The notes: generated by a model not told the origin, from the letters alone. Counted from the first letter of the stretch, positions 1 through 9,699 are shown. The stretch is 21,288 nt of DNA from Phlegmacium glaucopus (GCA_015039465.1 MU130245.1:1-21288); one strand, 5' to 3'. A program made the numbers and translations.

Positions 1-393
1 GGTGGAATCTGCTGGAGTCCACTGGAGGTCCGGTGGAATCTGCTGGAATCTGCTGGAGTCCACTGGAGTCCACTGGAGTCTGCCGGAGTCCACTGGAGTC
101 CGCTGGAGTCCACTGGAGTCTGCTGGAGTCCACTGGAGTCTGCTGGAGTCCACTGGAGTCTGCTGGAGTCCAGTGGAGTCTGCTGGAGTCCAGTGGAGTC
201 TGCTGGAGTCCAGTGGAGTCTGCTGGAGTCTGGTGGACAAGTCCGCCGGAGTCTGCCGGAATGAGTCCGGAAAGACTCCGGTGGAATTTACTGGACTCCA
301 CTGGACTGACAAATTTGGCCTATGTCACACTGAAAAATCCTGGACTGGAGTCCGGTGGAGTCCAGTAAATTCCACTGGATTCCAGCGGAGTAT
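1..393. repeat. Minisatellite of 10/20 bp CTGGAGTC units
   Basis: A tandem array with a 10-base beat in which the core CTGGAGTC is preceded alternately by TG and CA, giving a 20-base higher-order unit TGCTGGAGTCCACTGGAGTC. It is regular from about 50 to 230 and decays into TGGAATTC, GGACTCC and CCGGAGTC variants toward 390. The core is close to self-complementary (TGGAGTCCA), so long stretches could fold into hairpins. Long open frames cross the array on both strands only because the repeat lacks stop codons; none is a credible gene. The array touches the left window edge, so its full length is unknown. Confidence 0.93.
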
Positions 394-413
394 GTGGGGG
401 AGTGTACAGTCCT
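1..413. mobile_element. Right-hand end of a second fold-back-like element (partial)
   Basis: Gypsy RT coding homology stops at about 414, and the next bases (394-413) read GTGGGGGAGTGTACAGTCCT, followed inward by the TGGAGTCC minisatellite. The fold-back element at 8605-10790 ends the same way: GTGGGGGACTGTAAAG at 10771-10786, with a TTGGAATTCC minisatellite just inside. The shared end motif is GTGGGGGASTGTAMAG. I infer that a related element is inserted in the gypsy RT and runs off the left edge. The 9 bases after the end (414-422, CGGTGATGT) would be its target duplication, but the other end is outside the window. Seen: the motif and the break. Inferred: the identity of the element. Confidence 0.5.
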
Positions 414-1232
414 CGGTGATGTTGTAAGGCGATGAGCTCCAAAAGGTGTCTGAAATGTCGTGTAGTCTCACAAAGACTGTGCCAATGTATGCTTGTCATA
501 CCCCACATACAAATCCAATATACTTCCGCATGCTCTCCCTGCAAACTGCTCTGCTAACTGATCTGTGAACGGTGGGACTCCCGAGTGTCTGATAGTGACG
601 CGATTCAACAGCTCAAGAGACTGCACAATTCGCAATGACTTCCCATCCTTCTTCAACACGCAAAACCACCGTGAACAATACAATGAGTTGCTAGGCTCAA
701 ACACCCCTGCATCTATCTTCTTCTTAATCAACCCGCACACTTCTTTGAAAATCCCTGGAGGAATAGGAATATTTCACTCGACCCAAGGCGTATGGGGAAT
801 CACTGGAATTTCAACTGGAGGAAAGAAGTCCTCGCGAAAATGACCTTGCTCCAGATCTATCCACGTGAACGCGTCTTGATGTAATGACATGAAATGATGC
901 AAGAGTTCACATTCCGCTGGCCAAAGAAACCCTCCTCCATTCAACTCGTCAAACACCTCCTTCCTTTCTTGCGTATATCGACCCACTGGTACGAATGGGG
1001 GTGGGTTTGGATTAAGGATTGGTAGACTCCCCAATGCATCCCCCTTGATCTCCCTCACAATTCTAAACTTCTCCAACAACTCACTCCTTACTGGCTTAAC
1101 CTTCCTCGCTACTGGCTTATACTTCTTTCCTGCAAATACTGTGACTGTTTGCGCTTGTGATTGATTAACTGGGGGTAATGCTGACTCGTGGTTGACGCTA
1201 TCGCGCACCAATACTGATTGGTAGTGTGAGAA
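414..1232 (-). pseudogene. Gypsy reverse transcriptase, N-terminal fragment with two in-frame stops
   Basis: The frame opens after a TAA at about 1230 and carries linker residues (GKKYKPVARKVKPV), then RT-entry residues typical of basidiomycete gypsy pol (PPVEIPVIPHTPWVE, GVFEPSN, SRWFCVLKKDGKSLRIV, AEQFAGRACGSILDLYVGYD, TTFQTPFGAHRL). Two TGA stops, at 774-776 and 468-470, interrupt a frame that is otherwise continuous across both. In related elements both positions are usually Arg, so CGA to TGA changes are likely. The fragment ends right after the TPFG region, so the catalytic YxDD segment is missing. RT would copy element RNA into cDNA inside Gag particles; this copy cannot. Confidence 0.9.
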
Positions 1233-2915
1233 GAAAGCTTAAAAGTCGCCATCATGAAAATAAGCGGACTTCAAATTCACTTACCTATTTTGGAAGGAGC
1301 CCTGAATCGCGTTCCTGGTCAACAAATCATTTGTTCAACGTTATCACCCCCATTGCTCATCATACTCTCAATGTCTCACACTATGCTCTCCATTGTTTTC
1401 ACTATCAACATGCTCCTAAGCATATACCATCCATTCGTTCCTTGGCTAGTGATCCAGCAAAGCGATCAATCTACTATTCACATTGGTCATCAGCTCGTGT
1501 TTGATCGTGTCTTTAATCCATCATTTCAAGAACAGCCCCTTTATGGATGCATCAACTACATCTCCCATTATGTACAAGGCTTTGTCATTGTTGTTGTGGC
1601 TATGGACCCACAAGTCTTCCCCTCAGCCATCTATCTTGCCATCCCTCACTCTTGGATTTCACTCAGTCCCCTATCCTCACTCATCTACCTCTTATCTTAT
1701 CATTCACTGCCAAAACCATCATTCACACGGTACCTGAAGTCTTCCCACCCTCTTTATGACAATTTAGGAAGTCCAGGAGGATCACGACTAAGCAGGAATT
1801 GCAGATGAATCAGCAGCAGAGGATTATTCTCACAGTGTGTCAAGTGTTATCAAGGCTGCGTGACATGGGATCATGGGCAGGTAGTATTTTCTCGGGAACA
1901 AGGCTGCGCCTTTCAAGTGTTGACTCAGGACCTTTCACATTTCTGACATGACCACACACCTTTGGAGTCGATATATTTTTGCTATTGGACTATGTACACT
2001 GCCTTCTCTTCTTTTCTCTCGCACTTTGACATTTTACAGATCTTTTTATTGTTCCTTCTTCTTTTCCATTGTTCTTTCTTCTCACAGCTGTCCTCTCTTC
2101 ATCATTCTTCCTTTGACAGCACGTACTTCTTTCTTTTTATTTGTTTTACATAGCATAAATACTGCTCTTTTGTACCAGGATAGGTAGTTCAGTTCAATTC
2201 ATTCTTACCCCCCACTTTCATCATCTCAGTGGAATTCCAGTGAATTCCTCCCTTAAGTTCAATTTTCTTGCCCCTTACTGTCAATCTATCCCCTATCCCT
2301 CAACCGCTATAGTCTTACTGAAGACTCTCTCTTGCTCATCCTCATCCTCGTCTTATACCTCATTCATCTTCCAAGACCTTCATCCTCCTCCTTCTCTTCT
2401 CTATTCCTTCCCCTTACCTCTGTGTGTTAAAAGTCAAGGTTATACCTTCCCTAAACAAACAACAGGGAGTCTCTTGACCTAAGGTCTGGTCCACTGCTCT
2501 CTGGTTGGTGTTTATATACAACAACAACAACAATTTATAACGCTAGCTGGTCTCGCTGCCTGGCTCAAACGTCCTGAAATAGTGCTAGGGGGCCACTGTG
2601 CCCAAATGTGCGTAGCTGATAGTTGTACTTCTTGCGACTTGCTCTTGTCTTCTCTCGCAACTGCCTGATGCTTCGCCTTTATCACTTGCTCTTCCGCTCC
2701 CCATCCCTTTGCTATTGACCACATATCCTCCCATCCTCCCTCTCTTCTCTCTTGCCTTCCCCTAACACCGTCCTCTCTGACTGATTGTATTCCCAAACAA
2801 CTTTCGGAGGAAACTGAATGATTCACTGAATAATGTGGAATAGTTGATTTATCAATTTCTGAAAATATTGTACATTGTTGATTATCACGAGAATCTTGTA
2901 TCAGTCCCTCCTTCA
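1233..2915. other. Gypsy protease-RT interval without a gene; pyrimidine-rich, possible LTR-like insert
   Basis: No credible coding sequence was found on either strand. In related gypsy elements this interval encodes a low-complexity linker, but here the minus strand is full of stops apart from one open stretch at 2943-2512 that follows the protease stop in another frame and has no recognisable motif. The plus strand is strongly C+T-rich from about 1960 to 2460. A TATA-like CATAAATAC at about 2153, followed by GTACCAGGATAGG and a (CAA)n run at 2518-2533, resembles the promoter side of an LTR in the plus orientation. I could not find matching ends or a target duplication, so this remains a suggestion. 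Confidence 0.45.
2518..2534. repeat. (ACA)n microsatellite
   Basis: A short run of about five ACA/CAA triplets directly downstream of TTTATATACA. It produces a run of Cys codons in one minus frame and has no coding meaning. Confidence 0.85.
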
Positions 2916-3735
2916 TCAAAAATCCTCCTCCCCAACATCGCAAGACTGTCCATGAGGATGAGTGGCCATCATGACTCCTTTGCCCAAGTTCGGATCCTCA
3001 ATAGTGAGCATCTGCTGACCGTCCGCAAAATTCTTGACTGTGCTTTCGGTAACCAAGTTGAATGGACGACCTAAAAGAACATTGTAAGCTGGAAAACGAA
3101 GAATATGGACCCGCACGTAAATTGTTATATCGCCAAACTTGAATGGGACATTTTGCGCTAATCCCAGTGACTTGTTAAATGTGCCATTCGTGGACTGCAT
3201 TTGAAGCTTGATTTGCGGATCGTACATTAAACCGAGGTCATTACAGATCTCTTCAGACATCGCTATGATTTGACAACCAGGATCCAAGATGCACTCTACC
3301 TCTCGCTTGTTGTCGACAATGCAGAAAATGGCATGAATTGCGCTGGACTCTGCAGCAACCATGAGTTCAGCTGGGTCTGGAAGCTCTCCTGGTGGTAAGG
3401 TGAAGAGGTACTTCTCAATTGGATCCTGGATCACTATCCTCTCCCTCTCTATCATTCCCTCTGCTAAAGTTGACAACCCTATCATCATCTCCTCATCCTC
3501 AAACTCCTCCTCTATGACTGCCGCAAGGTTCTGTGTAGCAACTGATGCCCGTTCCTGACCCTGAGGTACATGCTTATTGGTGATCTGTTTGTGAACATGA
3601 GAGCAAACCTCGGGAGAGATGGACCACAATTTGTGCTGGGTAAGAGTGATGGGAGCTTCCATGGAACGCTGGCAGACATCCGCAGCTATCTTGGTATCAT
3701 ATACAGGTGGATAGGTACAGTAAGATGGGTCATTC
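2916..3735 (-). pseudogene. Gypsy Gag-Pol aspartic protease region
   Basis: The open frame contains LTQHKLWSISPEV near its start and then a retropepsin-like core. This has the strand VECILDPGCQIIAMSEEIC holding the active-site triad as D-P-G instead of the usual D-S/T-G, then GLAQNVPFKFGDITIYV and the flap/dimer region ending FPAYNVLLGRPFNLVTES, a signature seen in fungal gypsy polyproteins. The enzyme would cleave the polyprotein during particle maturation. Its frame differs from Gag: coding similarity (VYDTKIAADVCQRS) already runs in this frame from about 3725, while the Gag frame stops at 3686, so a frameshift lies near 3700-3735. The ordinary TGA at 2916 ends the frame. Confidence 0.85.
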
Positions 3736-5638
3736 CTGCATACTGGGGCTGGAGCGTTGAACCTCTGTTGTTGCCCAATGACTCGGTTGACTGGTGGGCG
3801 TATGCAGCGTCCTTAGCTTTCACAAATGAGTGTTCTACTGTTGCTGGCTTGTTTGTGCTAACTGGCGCGCGGAATGTGTTGACTCTCGGTCTAACCTCCT
3901 CTTCTCTCTCTCTTTCTTCTCCATCCCTTGCTCTCTGCCCTCTCGTCTGAACTCCCTTCCCCTTCTGCTGTAATGCAAATATTTCTGCCTGCAAGCTTGC
4001 AATATGTTCCTCTGCTGTCAAATGATACACGGAGTGAATTTGAGTAATGTCTGGCTTGCTCTTGTTCATGATACGCATGTTGATTGTCTGTACAAACAAT
4101 TTGGCTGCAATCGTGTTAGGGTTCCTCCTGTGCCACTCGTCAACCTTCTCCTTCAAATTCGCTCCTGGAAGTGCCTGTGGTATCCACTCTCCTCCCGGCA
4201 ACCCTATCTTTCCATCCACCAACCTCACCACTTTACCCTGCTTAAGATACTCCTCTACTGCTTTGCAATCCCTTATCAAATGCTCCAACCCATCAAACAA
4301 ACACCTCAACTGCCTCCTTGGCCCTCCTGAGTATCCTCCACCTCCTGAATATCCTCCACCTCCTGACCTCATCGTTTATAACAGACTGCAAAGCTCTGCG
4401 AATAATGTGCCAAGTTCTCCCCCTTCCGCGGGACCCGCCGGCTGTGAAACCGAGGTACGTTCAGTAGTAATTCACTGCTGTGCTGGCTGGGACGGTTGCT
4501 GTTGCACAAAATACGCTGGCAAGAAATTTGAGGAGCTTTGTAACATGAACTGTGTAGCTTTGAAGATCTCTCCCACTCTGTAGGGTAACAAAGGATTGTG
4601 ATGCGGATGAGTGATCTGAAGTCTGGTGGTTACTGCAGGAATCAGGACATGTGGTATAGCTCGCATATATCCACACTGTTGTTCGTGCTTGCCAATATAG
4701 CCTTTGCTGATAAGCCACTGCGTTAATATGATATACTTTGTATGGAAGTCCGCCAACTCATCCCTAGTCATTATCCCAAGGCGCTGCCTCTCACCAATTA
4801 GGAAATCCATATCGTGGACAGTGTAGAGGTCGCTGTCATTACTGCCAGGATACATGCATATTATGGCAGCCTTGAGGTCGTTATATGTGGCTGCGGGATC
4901 TCCAAACTCCTCAAACACTTTCCAAGAACCTTCCATCTCCCAATCTGTATACCCCACCATACACTCCTTCTTCCTCCTCTCATCACTCACTCCAAACTTA
5001 GCATACAACCACTCCAAATATTCAAAAAAGCAAGACAACTCGCAAGGCTTCATCTTATCGAAGAATGGTGCCATAGATTCACCTGGGAGCGGCAAATATA
5101 GGTCGTTGTTTCAATGAGAAACATGCTGCAAGTCTCCAGCCTCTGCAGACGTGTTAGCGTCTACTTGAGAGTGGTACATGTATTCGTCAGGTTGCAATTT
5201 CATAAATGATAAGTCCAATATATTTGTGGGATAAACGAACAAAGCTGCAGGAACTTTTACTGGCATGGAAGGGTCTGAAATCGGCTGTTCAACTGGGAAT
5301 TCAACGATTGCTTTATCAGGTGTAACTGGACTTGGCAAAACCACCGCTAAAGGCATAACCAGCTCTGGTGATATAGTAGGTTCGACCAATAAAACAGTCG
5401 TTGGAATAAGCTTGTCCAAGAATGATTGGGCTAACTCGAATGCCATGGGTTCACCTATTGGATGCGAAGCAAACCCGTCCTCTGGGGTGATTTCTGGTGA
5501 AGAAATTGTAGTAACCGGTTGAGCTTCCAGTGACCGCTTTGTGAGACGAGTAGAGACTGGAATTTTTGAGGAAAAATGAACAAGAACCCCTTGCGGTGGG
5601 CTCCAATTTGATGTACCTGCGGTGGGGTCAGACCACAA
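3686..5638 (-). pseudogene. Gypsy Gag (capsid and zinc-knuckle-like) with in-frame stops
   Basis: One minus frame runs through three segments separated by stops at 5111-5113, 4472-4474 and 4376-4378. The first (5638-5114) is a Pro/Val/Glu-rich N-terminal region with no recognised domain. The second (5095-4475) is the capsid-like core of basidiomycete gypsy Gag (MPLPGE, FFEYLEWLYAKFGV, YPGSNDSDLYTVHDMDFLIGERQRLGI, ISKGYIGKHEQQ). The third starts with a Gly-rich stretch and a degenerate zinc knuckle, CLFDGLEHLIRDC, whose second Cys is Asp, then GKIGLPGGEWIPQALPG and an E/R-rich tail. Gag would form the intracellular particle. The broken frame makes this a pseudogene; the apparent start at 5638 is not an ATG. 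Confidence 0.85.
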
Positions 5639-5798
5639 GTACTAATGTAGTTCAGAGGGGTTAATGTAGTTTTCCTCGATAGAATTTAAAGAGAAGTTTG
5701 CAGTGATGTACCTGCGGGGGGATCAGACCACAAGTAGTAATGTAGTTTGGAGGGGTTGATGTAGATTTCCTTGATAGAATTTAAAGGGAAGTTCATGG
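5610..5798. repeat. 95 bp tandem duplication at the gypsy 5' flank
   Basis: GATGTACCTGCGG at 5610 recurs at 5705, and the similarity continues through CAGACCACAAGTA, AATGTAGTTT, GAGGGGTT and GATAGAATTTAAAG in both copies, giving two units of about 95 and 94 bases with scattered substitutions. The first unit overlaps the extreme start of the open Gag frame. It may be the remnant of a 5' LTR or leader of the gypsy element. The second copy ends where the copia LTR-like unit begins at 5799. Confidence 0.85.
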
Positions 5799-7177
5799 TA
5801 TTGAAATACACAAGGAGAGTAGACCGTGAAGATAGCGAGGTTCACGAATGATAACGCAGTATGCAAAGTAGCTTAAAGAATGAGACTATTGACTTAGAAC
5901 ATTGCTGCAAAGTTTATGGGATCAAAACTCTGGCCGTCTCTTGTTCACCTGTCCTCCTACTTGCTACAGGTACTCAATACAAGAGTAATAAACTAACCAG
6001 GTGCGGATATGCGAAACAGTAATGTAAAATTTGAGCTAATGCAAAGTCACATGGGCCCAGTAGTTTGGTAATGAAGGGATAGGAGATAAAGTAAAAATAA
6101 AGGTGATGAGTAAGGAGGTCAGTTGAATGACCTCCTGTTTTGAAAGAATGATAAAAATATATATATGGAAAGATGAAAGAAAGTAAATGCAAAACAACAC
6201 AGACCATGATAATACCAATGAAAAGGATGCACGGAGAGGTAAGGAATGCGTATGTTAAGTTTAAAACAAAGGGAGTCACGTCAGAGTTACTCCGGAACGG
6301 AACCGGAACAGTAACCCGGAAAGGACGTTGGCCTCAGCGTGTGTGCTGTGCCGCCCAGCTCCTAAGGTGTCCTGATTTCGGAACGGAAGAAGAAAGTAAC
6401 AAGTCGGAAGACCTCAGTGACTTAGAGGAAAACAAGAGGAGGAAACTAAGTTGATATTCGAACTGAGGGAAAACATACAAGTTTTGAGTACTTAAATAAA
6501 TAAAGGAATTGCAACCGAAATATAAAAGATAAATATAAGTGCTGCGTTCTGCTCCTGGAAAGGTCCTGCATTCTTAGGTGAATAATCCATAGCTGGTGTG
6601 CTGACTGATAGTGGGAAAGTGATGACAAATGACTAGTTGTTATGACGAAGGTGTGGCAAGGGGTTTGGGATATCGTTGGAGGAGTCGGACTGATACGGAG
6701 AAGTCTCGGAGTTGGACGTAGGAGGAGTAGAGTCGGAGACAAGGGAAAGTACTGGAACGGAGTATGGACTACCGGAAACGACTCCGTTGGAGTCGGACCG
6801 GAGTAACGTGTGACGGAATGTAACAGCATATGCGAAACCATGAAAGACCACGAGGTTAGAGAGTGGCTGTGTGAAGGTGTGGTTGCAAAAGAATCAAATG
6901 GTTAAGTCCAATATTGACTGAGAGAACTGAATATATGTCGAGATGTGAAGTGCGAAGGGGAATAAGGGAGCTTTGGAGAGTTACAAAGGCCGTAGAAGTG
7001 ATGTGCGAAGGTCATGTGAGGGCTATATCATGTTGTGCGAGATGCAAAGGATGTGCGAGAACCGTGAATGAGAGTGCGAATGAAGTTGGTACCCGCAAGG
7101 CGTCCGCATATACTGCGAAGTTGTTAAATTGCAAAAATAACCAGTTTACAAACCTAGAGGCTATATGGGTCCTATCA
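5799..7177 (-). repeat. Copia LTR-like unit A, interrupted by a solo LTR
   Basis: This unit aligns with unit B (7182-8010) along its length: TATTGAAATAC at the left, CTTAAAGAATGAGACT, GGGATCAAAACTCTGG, CTACTTGCTACAGGTACT, GGTCAGTTGAATGACCTCC, TAAATTGCAAAAATAACCAG, ending GAGGCTATATGGGTCCTATCA. It is interrupted at 6253-6825 by an unrelated solo LTR; without that it is about 800 bp. Compared with unit B it lacks the outer roughly 30 bases that carry the TGTTGAAAT terminus. No gene is supported; the plus-strand frame at 6914-7360 is chance. It may be a second, older LTR or an internal tandem duplication of the copia LTR. Confidence 0.8.
6253..6825. mobile_element. Solo LTR, 573 bp (copy 1)
   Basis: Begins TGTTAAGTTTAAAACAAAGG and ends GGAATGTAACA, so the ends are TG...CA with a 5 bp terminal inverted repeat (TGTTA/TAACA). 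It is flanked by GCGTA (6248-6252) and GCATA (6826-6830), a 5 bp target duplication with one change. Unit B holds the matching uninterrupted site, GGAATGTGTGTGCAAACC near 7627. The body is rich in GGAAC/CGGAG/TCCGGA motifs and has TATAAAAG-like sequence near 6520. No coding region, so it is a recombined solo LTR. Its full-length parent is not in the window. The orientation is unproven. Confidence 0.9.
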
Positions 7178-7181
7178 GCGG

Positions 7182-8010
7182 TATTGAAATACGCAAGAAG
7201 AATAGGTTGCGAAGATAGCAAAGTTCGTGAACGAAAACGCAGTGCACAAAGTAGCTTAAAGAATGAGACTGTTGACTTAGAATGTTGCTGCAGAGTTTAT
7301 GGGATCAAAACTCTGGGCGTCTCTTGTTCACCCATCCTCCTACTTGCTACAGGTACTTAATACAAGAGTAAAGAACTAACCAGGTGTGGATATGCGAAAC
7401 AGTAATGTAAGAATTGAGCTAATGCGAAGTCACATGGGCCCAATAGTTTGGTAACAAAGGGATAGGAGATAAAGTAAAAATAAAGGTGATGAGTAAGGAG
7501 GTCAGTTGAATGACCTCCTGTTTCGAAAGAATGATAAATATATATATATGTAAAGATGAAAGAAAGTAAATGCAAAAGAACACGAACCACAATAAAACCA
7601 ATGCAAAGGATGCACGGGGAGATAAGGAATGTGTGTGCAAACCATAAAAGACCGTGAGATTAGAGGATGGCTGTGTGAAGGTATGGTTTCAAAGGGGTCG
7701 AATGGTTAAGTCCAATATTGACTGAGAGAACTGAAGATATGTTGAAATATGAAGTGCAAAGAGGAATGAGGGTGCTTTGGATAGTTATGAAGGTCATAGA
7801 AGTGATGTGTGAAGGTTATGTGAGTACTATATCATGTTATGCAAGGTGCAAAGGATATGTGAGAACCACAAGTGAGAGTGCAAATAAAGATGGTACCCGC
7901 AAGGTGTCTGCATATACTGCAAAGTTGTTAAATTGCAAAAATAACCAGTTTACAAACCTAGAGGCTATATGGGTCCTATCACCATATAATATTTCTATGC
8001 AATTTCAACA
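7182..8010 (-). repeat. Copia 3' LTR (unit B), 829 bp
   Basis: On the minus strand the copia pol is followed by the purine tract GTGGGAG (8017-8011) and immediately by TGTTGAAATTGCATAG, the expected TG start of an LTR. The far end at 7182 reads GTATTTCAATA, a near-match to the inverted terminus ATTTCAACA. This unit is uninterrupted and serves as the empty-site reference for unit A. The last pol codons lie inside the LTR, which is common in copia elements. A perfect inverted stem GGAGGTCA/TGACCTCC sits at about 7497-7518. Confidence 0.78.
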
Positions 8011-8604
8011 CTCCCACTTGGTTGAGGTTCCATGCCTAGTAGACAAATGAAGTATGACTGTTTTTCACCTGTGAGAGCATTTGTCAGTCCATCCGCTGCC
8101 ATATGTTTTGTTGGGATATAATCAAGATTTATTTGTCCATCTGATATTGCGAAGCGAATGAAATGGTATCGAAGTTGGTTGTGTTTTGTTCTCGGGTGAT
8201 CTCCAGGGTTCTTTGCCAACACTATTGCACCTTGGTTATCTCCTAAAAGTGTTGTTGGTTGTGTTTGTCAGAATCCGAGCTGTTCAAGTAGATTTCTTAA
8301 CCAAATGACTTCTTGTGTCGCTTGTGTACAAGCCATATATTCTGCCTCGGTTGAAGATAATGCTGGCAATGATTGTAACTTGCTGCTCCAGCTTACGGCT
8401 GAACCACACATTTTGAAAACATATCCACCTGTCAAATGACGAGTATCAATTTCTCCAGCCCAATCCGAGTCAGTATATCCTAGTATGATTGTTGACAGTT
8501 CTTCTTCTTCATCTCCACAAAAAACTAACCCCAAGTCTTTAGTTCCTCCCAAGTATTGTAGGACGTGTATTGCCTGTTGCCAATGTACTAGTCTGGGGTT
8601 TGAA
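7995..8604 (-). pseudogene. Copia pol, RNase H domain (C-terminal piece)
   Basis: From the junction the frame reads SSNPRLVHWQQAIHVLQYL, then RNase H motifs GYTDSDWAGEIDTRHLTGGY, AVSWSSKLQ, ALSSTEAEYMA and, after an in-frame TGA at 8268-8270, LLGDNQGAIVLAKNPGDHPR, RYHFIR, DYIPTKHMAADGLTNAL and a natural TAG at 7995. The acidic residues of the Asp (TDSD), Glu (TEAEY) and Asp (GDNQGA) motifs are present. RNase H would remove the RNA strand during reverse transcription. The TGA probably replaces an ancestral CGA or similar codon. The natural stop lies 13 bases inside the LTR. Confidence 0.92.
8011..8017 (-). promoter_or_regulatory. Polypurine tract of the copia element
   Basis: GTGGGAG on the minus strand directly precedes the TGTTGAAAT LTR start. 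Position and composition fit the plus-strand cDNA primer of an LTR retrotransposon. It also encodes part of SGSVEIA at the end of pol. Confidence 0.6.
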
Positions 8605-8629
8605 GAGGTCTTTACGGTCCCCCACCCTT

Positions 8630-8920
8630 TCCAATTGGAATTCCTTGGAATCCTTTGGAAGGATTTAGTACTGTGTCTCACTGTAAAGTCATGTATTCTC
8701 GGAATTTCTTTCCAATCCCATTCCAATCCCATTCCAACAAATTCCAAGCTTTCCAGTAGAAATCCAGTTTCCAATTGGAATCCTTGGAATTCCTATGAAT
8801 CTTTCCAATTGGAATCCTTTGGAATGCCCAGGACTTCCCAGGATTCCAAATATTCCAATTGGAAAGATTGGACTTTCCAAGGATTCCAAGTGTTTCCAAG
8901 AATTCCAATTGCCAACTTCC
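8630..8920. repeat. Minisatellite of TTCCAATTGGAA / TTGGAATCC units, left arm
   Basis: An irregular array of TTCC...GGAA words (TTCCAATTGGAA, GGAATCCTTTGGAA, ATTCCAAGGATTCC) in the outer arm. The units are self-complementary, so the array can fold on itself as well as pair with the other arm. The open frames over it (about 8485-8931 plus, 8678-8993 minus) come from the repeat and are not genes. Confidence 0.88.
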
Positions 8921-8981
8921 TAATCAAGTAATTAATCACCTGACTTGTAGCATATGACAAATAAAAGAATACCAGTAAGGA

Positions 8982-9057
8982 GGATTGAACCAAAGACCTT
9001 GAGAAAGGTCATGTGACATAATTCCCACACTGCATCAGTGATCTACCAACTGCACCA
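8982..9057 (-). promoter_or_regulatory. tRNA-like Pol III A/B box pair, left arm
   Basis: On the minus strand, A box TGGTGCAGTTGG (9057-9046) matches TRGYNNARNNG, and B box GGTTCAATCCT (8991-8981) matches GGTTCRANYCC at 10 of 11 positions, 54 bases apart. Between them is the hairpin GACCTT-TCTC-AAGGTC. A TTTT run follows about 20 bases downstream. The acceptor, D and T stems do not pair properly, so this is a tRNA-derived or SINE-like promoter and not a functional tRNA. Confidence 0.55.
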
Positions 9058-9326
9058 TCATTGCTTGTATATGTATAAAAACTAATGGTTATATATACCC
9101 CTCCCACCTGACTAAATAATATATTCTGGCACTTGCTGAGGGGCTGCTACCATGTATTATATACCAAAATGTTCATAAAAATGAGGGGAATCCATTGGTA
9201 ATAGAATCGCGATGTGATACACACTTTGATATGTAGTTATATGCGAAATACTGCAGAATATACAGTAAAATAATGCGCTCTATGCTTATAAATGAGCCGA
9301 ACATGACGCACCATATACCGATAGAA

Positions 9327-9477
9327 AGCTACACTGCTAGGGAATCTAACCATACTATGAGCGTGGGAATATAAGCCCTTTTTCAATATTAAAACATATA
9401 AAATGTGTAAAAACACGCACCAGACATGGCGCATGCACGTGATTTATATATATTCTGAAAGCTGTTATTAGCACGAT
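9327..9477. other. Loop of the fold-back element
   Basis: About 150 bases between the arms with no inverted partner, no open frame of note and no recognised motif. It holds AT-rich stretches and a CGCATGCACGTG-like palindromic patch near 9431. Confidence 0.7.
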
Positions 9478-9699
9478 TCTATCGGTATATCATGCGTCAT
9501 GTTCGGCTCATTTATAAGCATAGAGCGCATTATTTTACTGTATATTCTGCAGTATTTCGCAAATAACTACATATCAAAGTGCGTATCACATCGCGATTCT
9601 ATTACCAATGGATTCCCCTCATTTTTATGAACATTTTGGTATATAATACATGGTAGCAGCCCCTCAGCAAGTGCCAGAATATATTATTTAGTCAGGTGG

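Larger units (their letters stand above)
414..5793 (-). mobile_element. Decayed Ty3/gypsy retrotransposon, 3' truncated
   Basis: On the minus strand the order is Gag (about 5638-3686), aspartic protease (about 3735-2916), a linker (2915-1233) and the N-terminal part of reverse transcriptase (1232-414), which is the Gag-PR-RT order of Ty3/gypsy elements. The rest of RT, RNase H and integrase are absent because the RT is cut at about 414. No clear LTR pair was found. The 5' side abuts a 95-base tandem repeat and then copia LTR units. Several in-frame stops and at least one frameshift show it is dead. Confidence 0.88.
8610..9326. repeat. Fold-back element, left arm
   Basis: Reverse complement of 9478-10786 once the solo LTR at 9700-10285 is removed. 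Clear anchors are ATTAATCACCTGACTTGTAG, CCCCTCCCACCTGACTAAA, GAGGGGAATCCATTGGTAA and CCGAACATGACGCA. The inner end is ACCGATAGAA. The intact CCTCCCACCTGAC in this arm is the empty-site copy for the solo LTR in the right arm. Confidence 0.93.

Noticed and set aside
1..393. CRISPR-like array
   Set aside because: Units are contiguous with no unique spacers and the context is eukaryotic; it is a minisatellite.
2..427. Long open frames with WSPLESAGVHW-type repeats at the left edge
   Set aside because: They follow a stop-free 10-base minisatellite on both strands and have no other coding sign.
1254..1808. 184-residue hydrophobic plus-strand frame, possible membrane protein
   Set aside because: It lies in pyrimidine-rich DNA within a dead gypsy element; the hydrophobic look follows from C+T-rich codons, and no family is recognisable.
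6914..7360. Plus-strand frames with the same sequence at 6914-7360 and 7718-8050
   Set aside because: Their similarity reflects the two LTR units; the frames are broken differently in each and have no known domain.
9237..9434. 65-residue frame across the fold-back loop
   Set aside because: Short, AT-rich, spans the arm-loop border and has no recognisable features.
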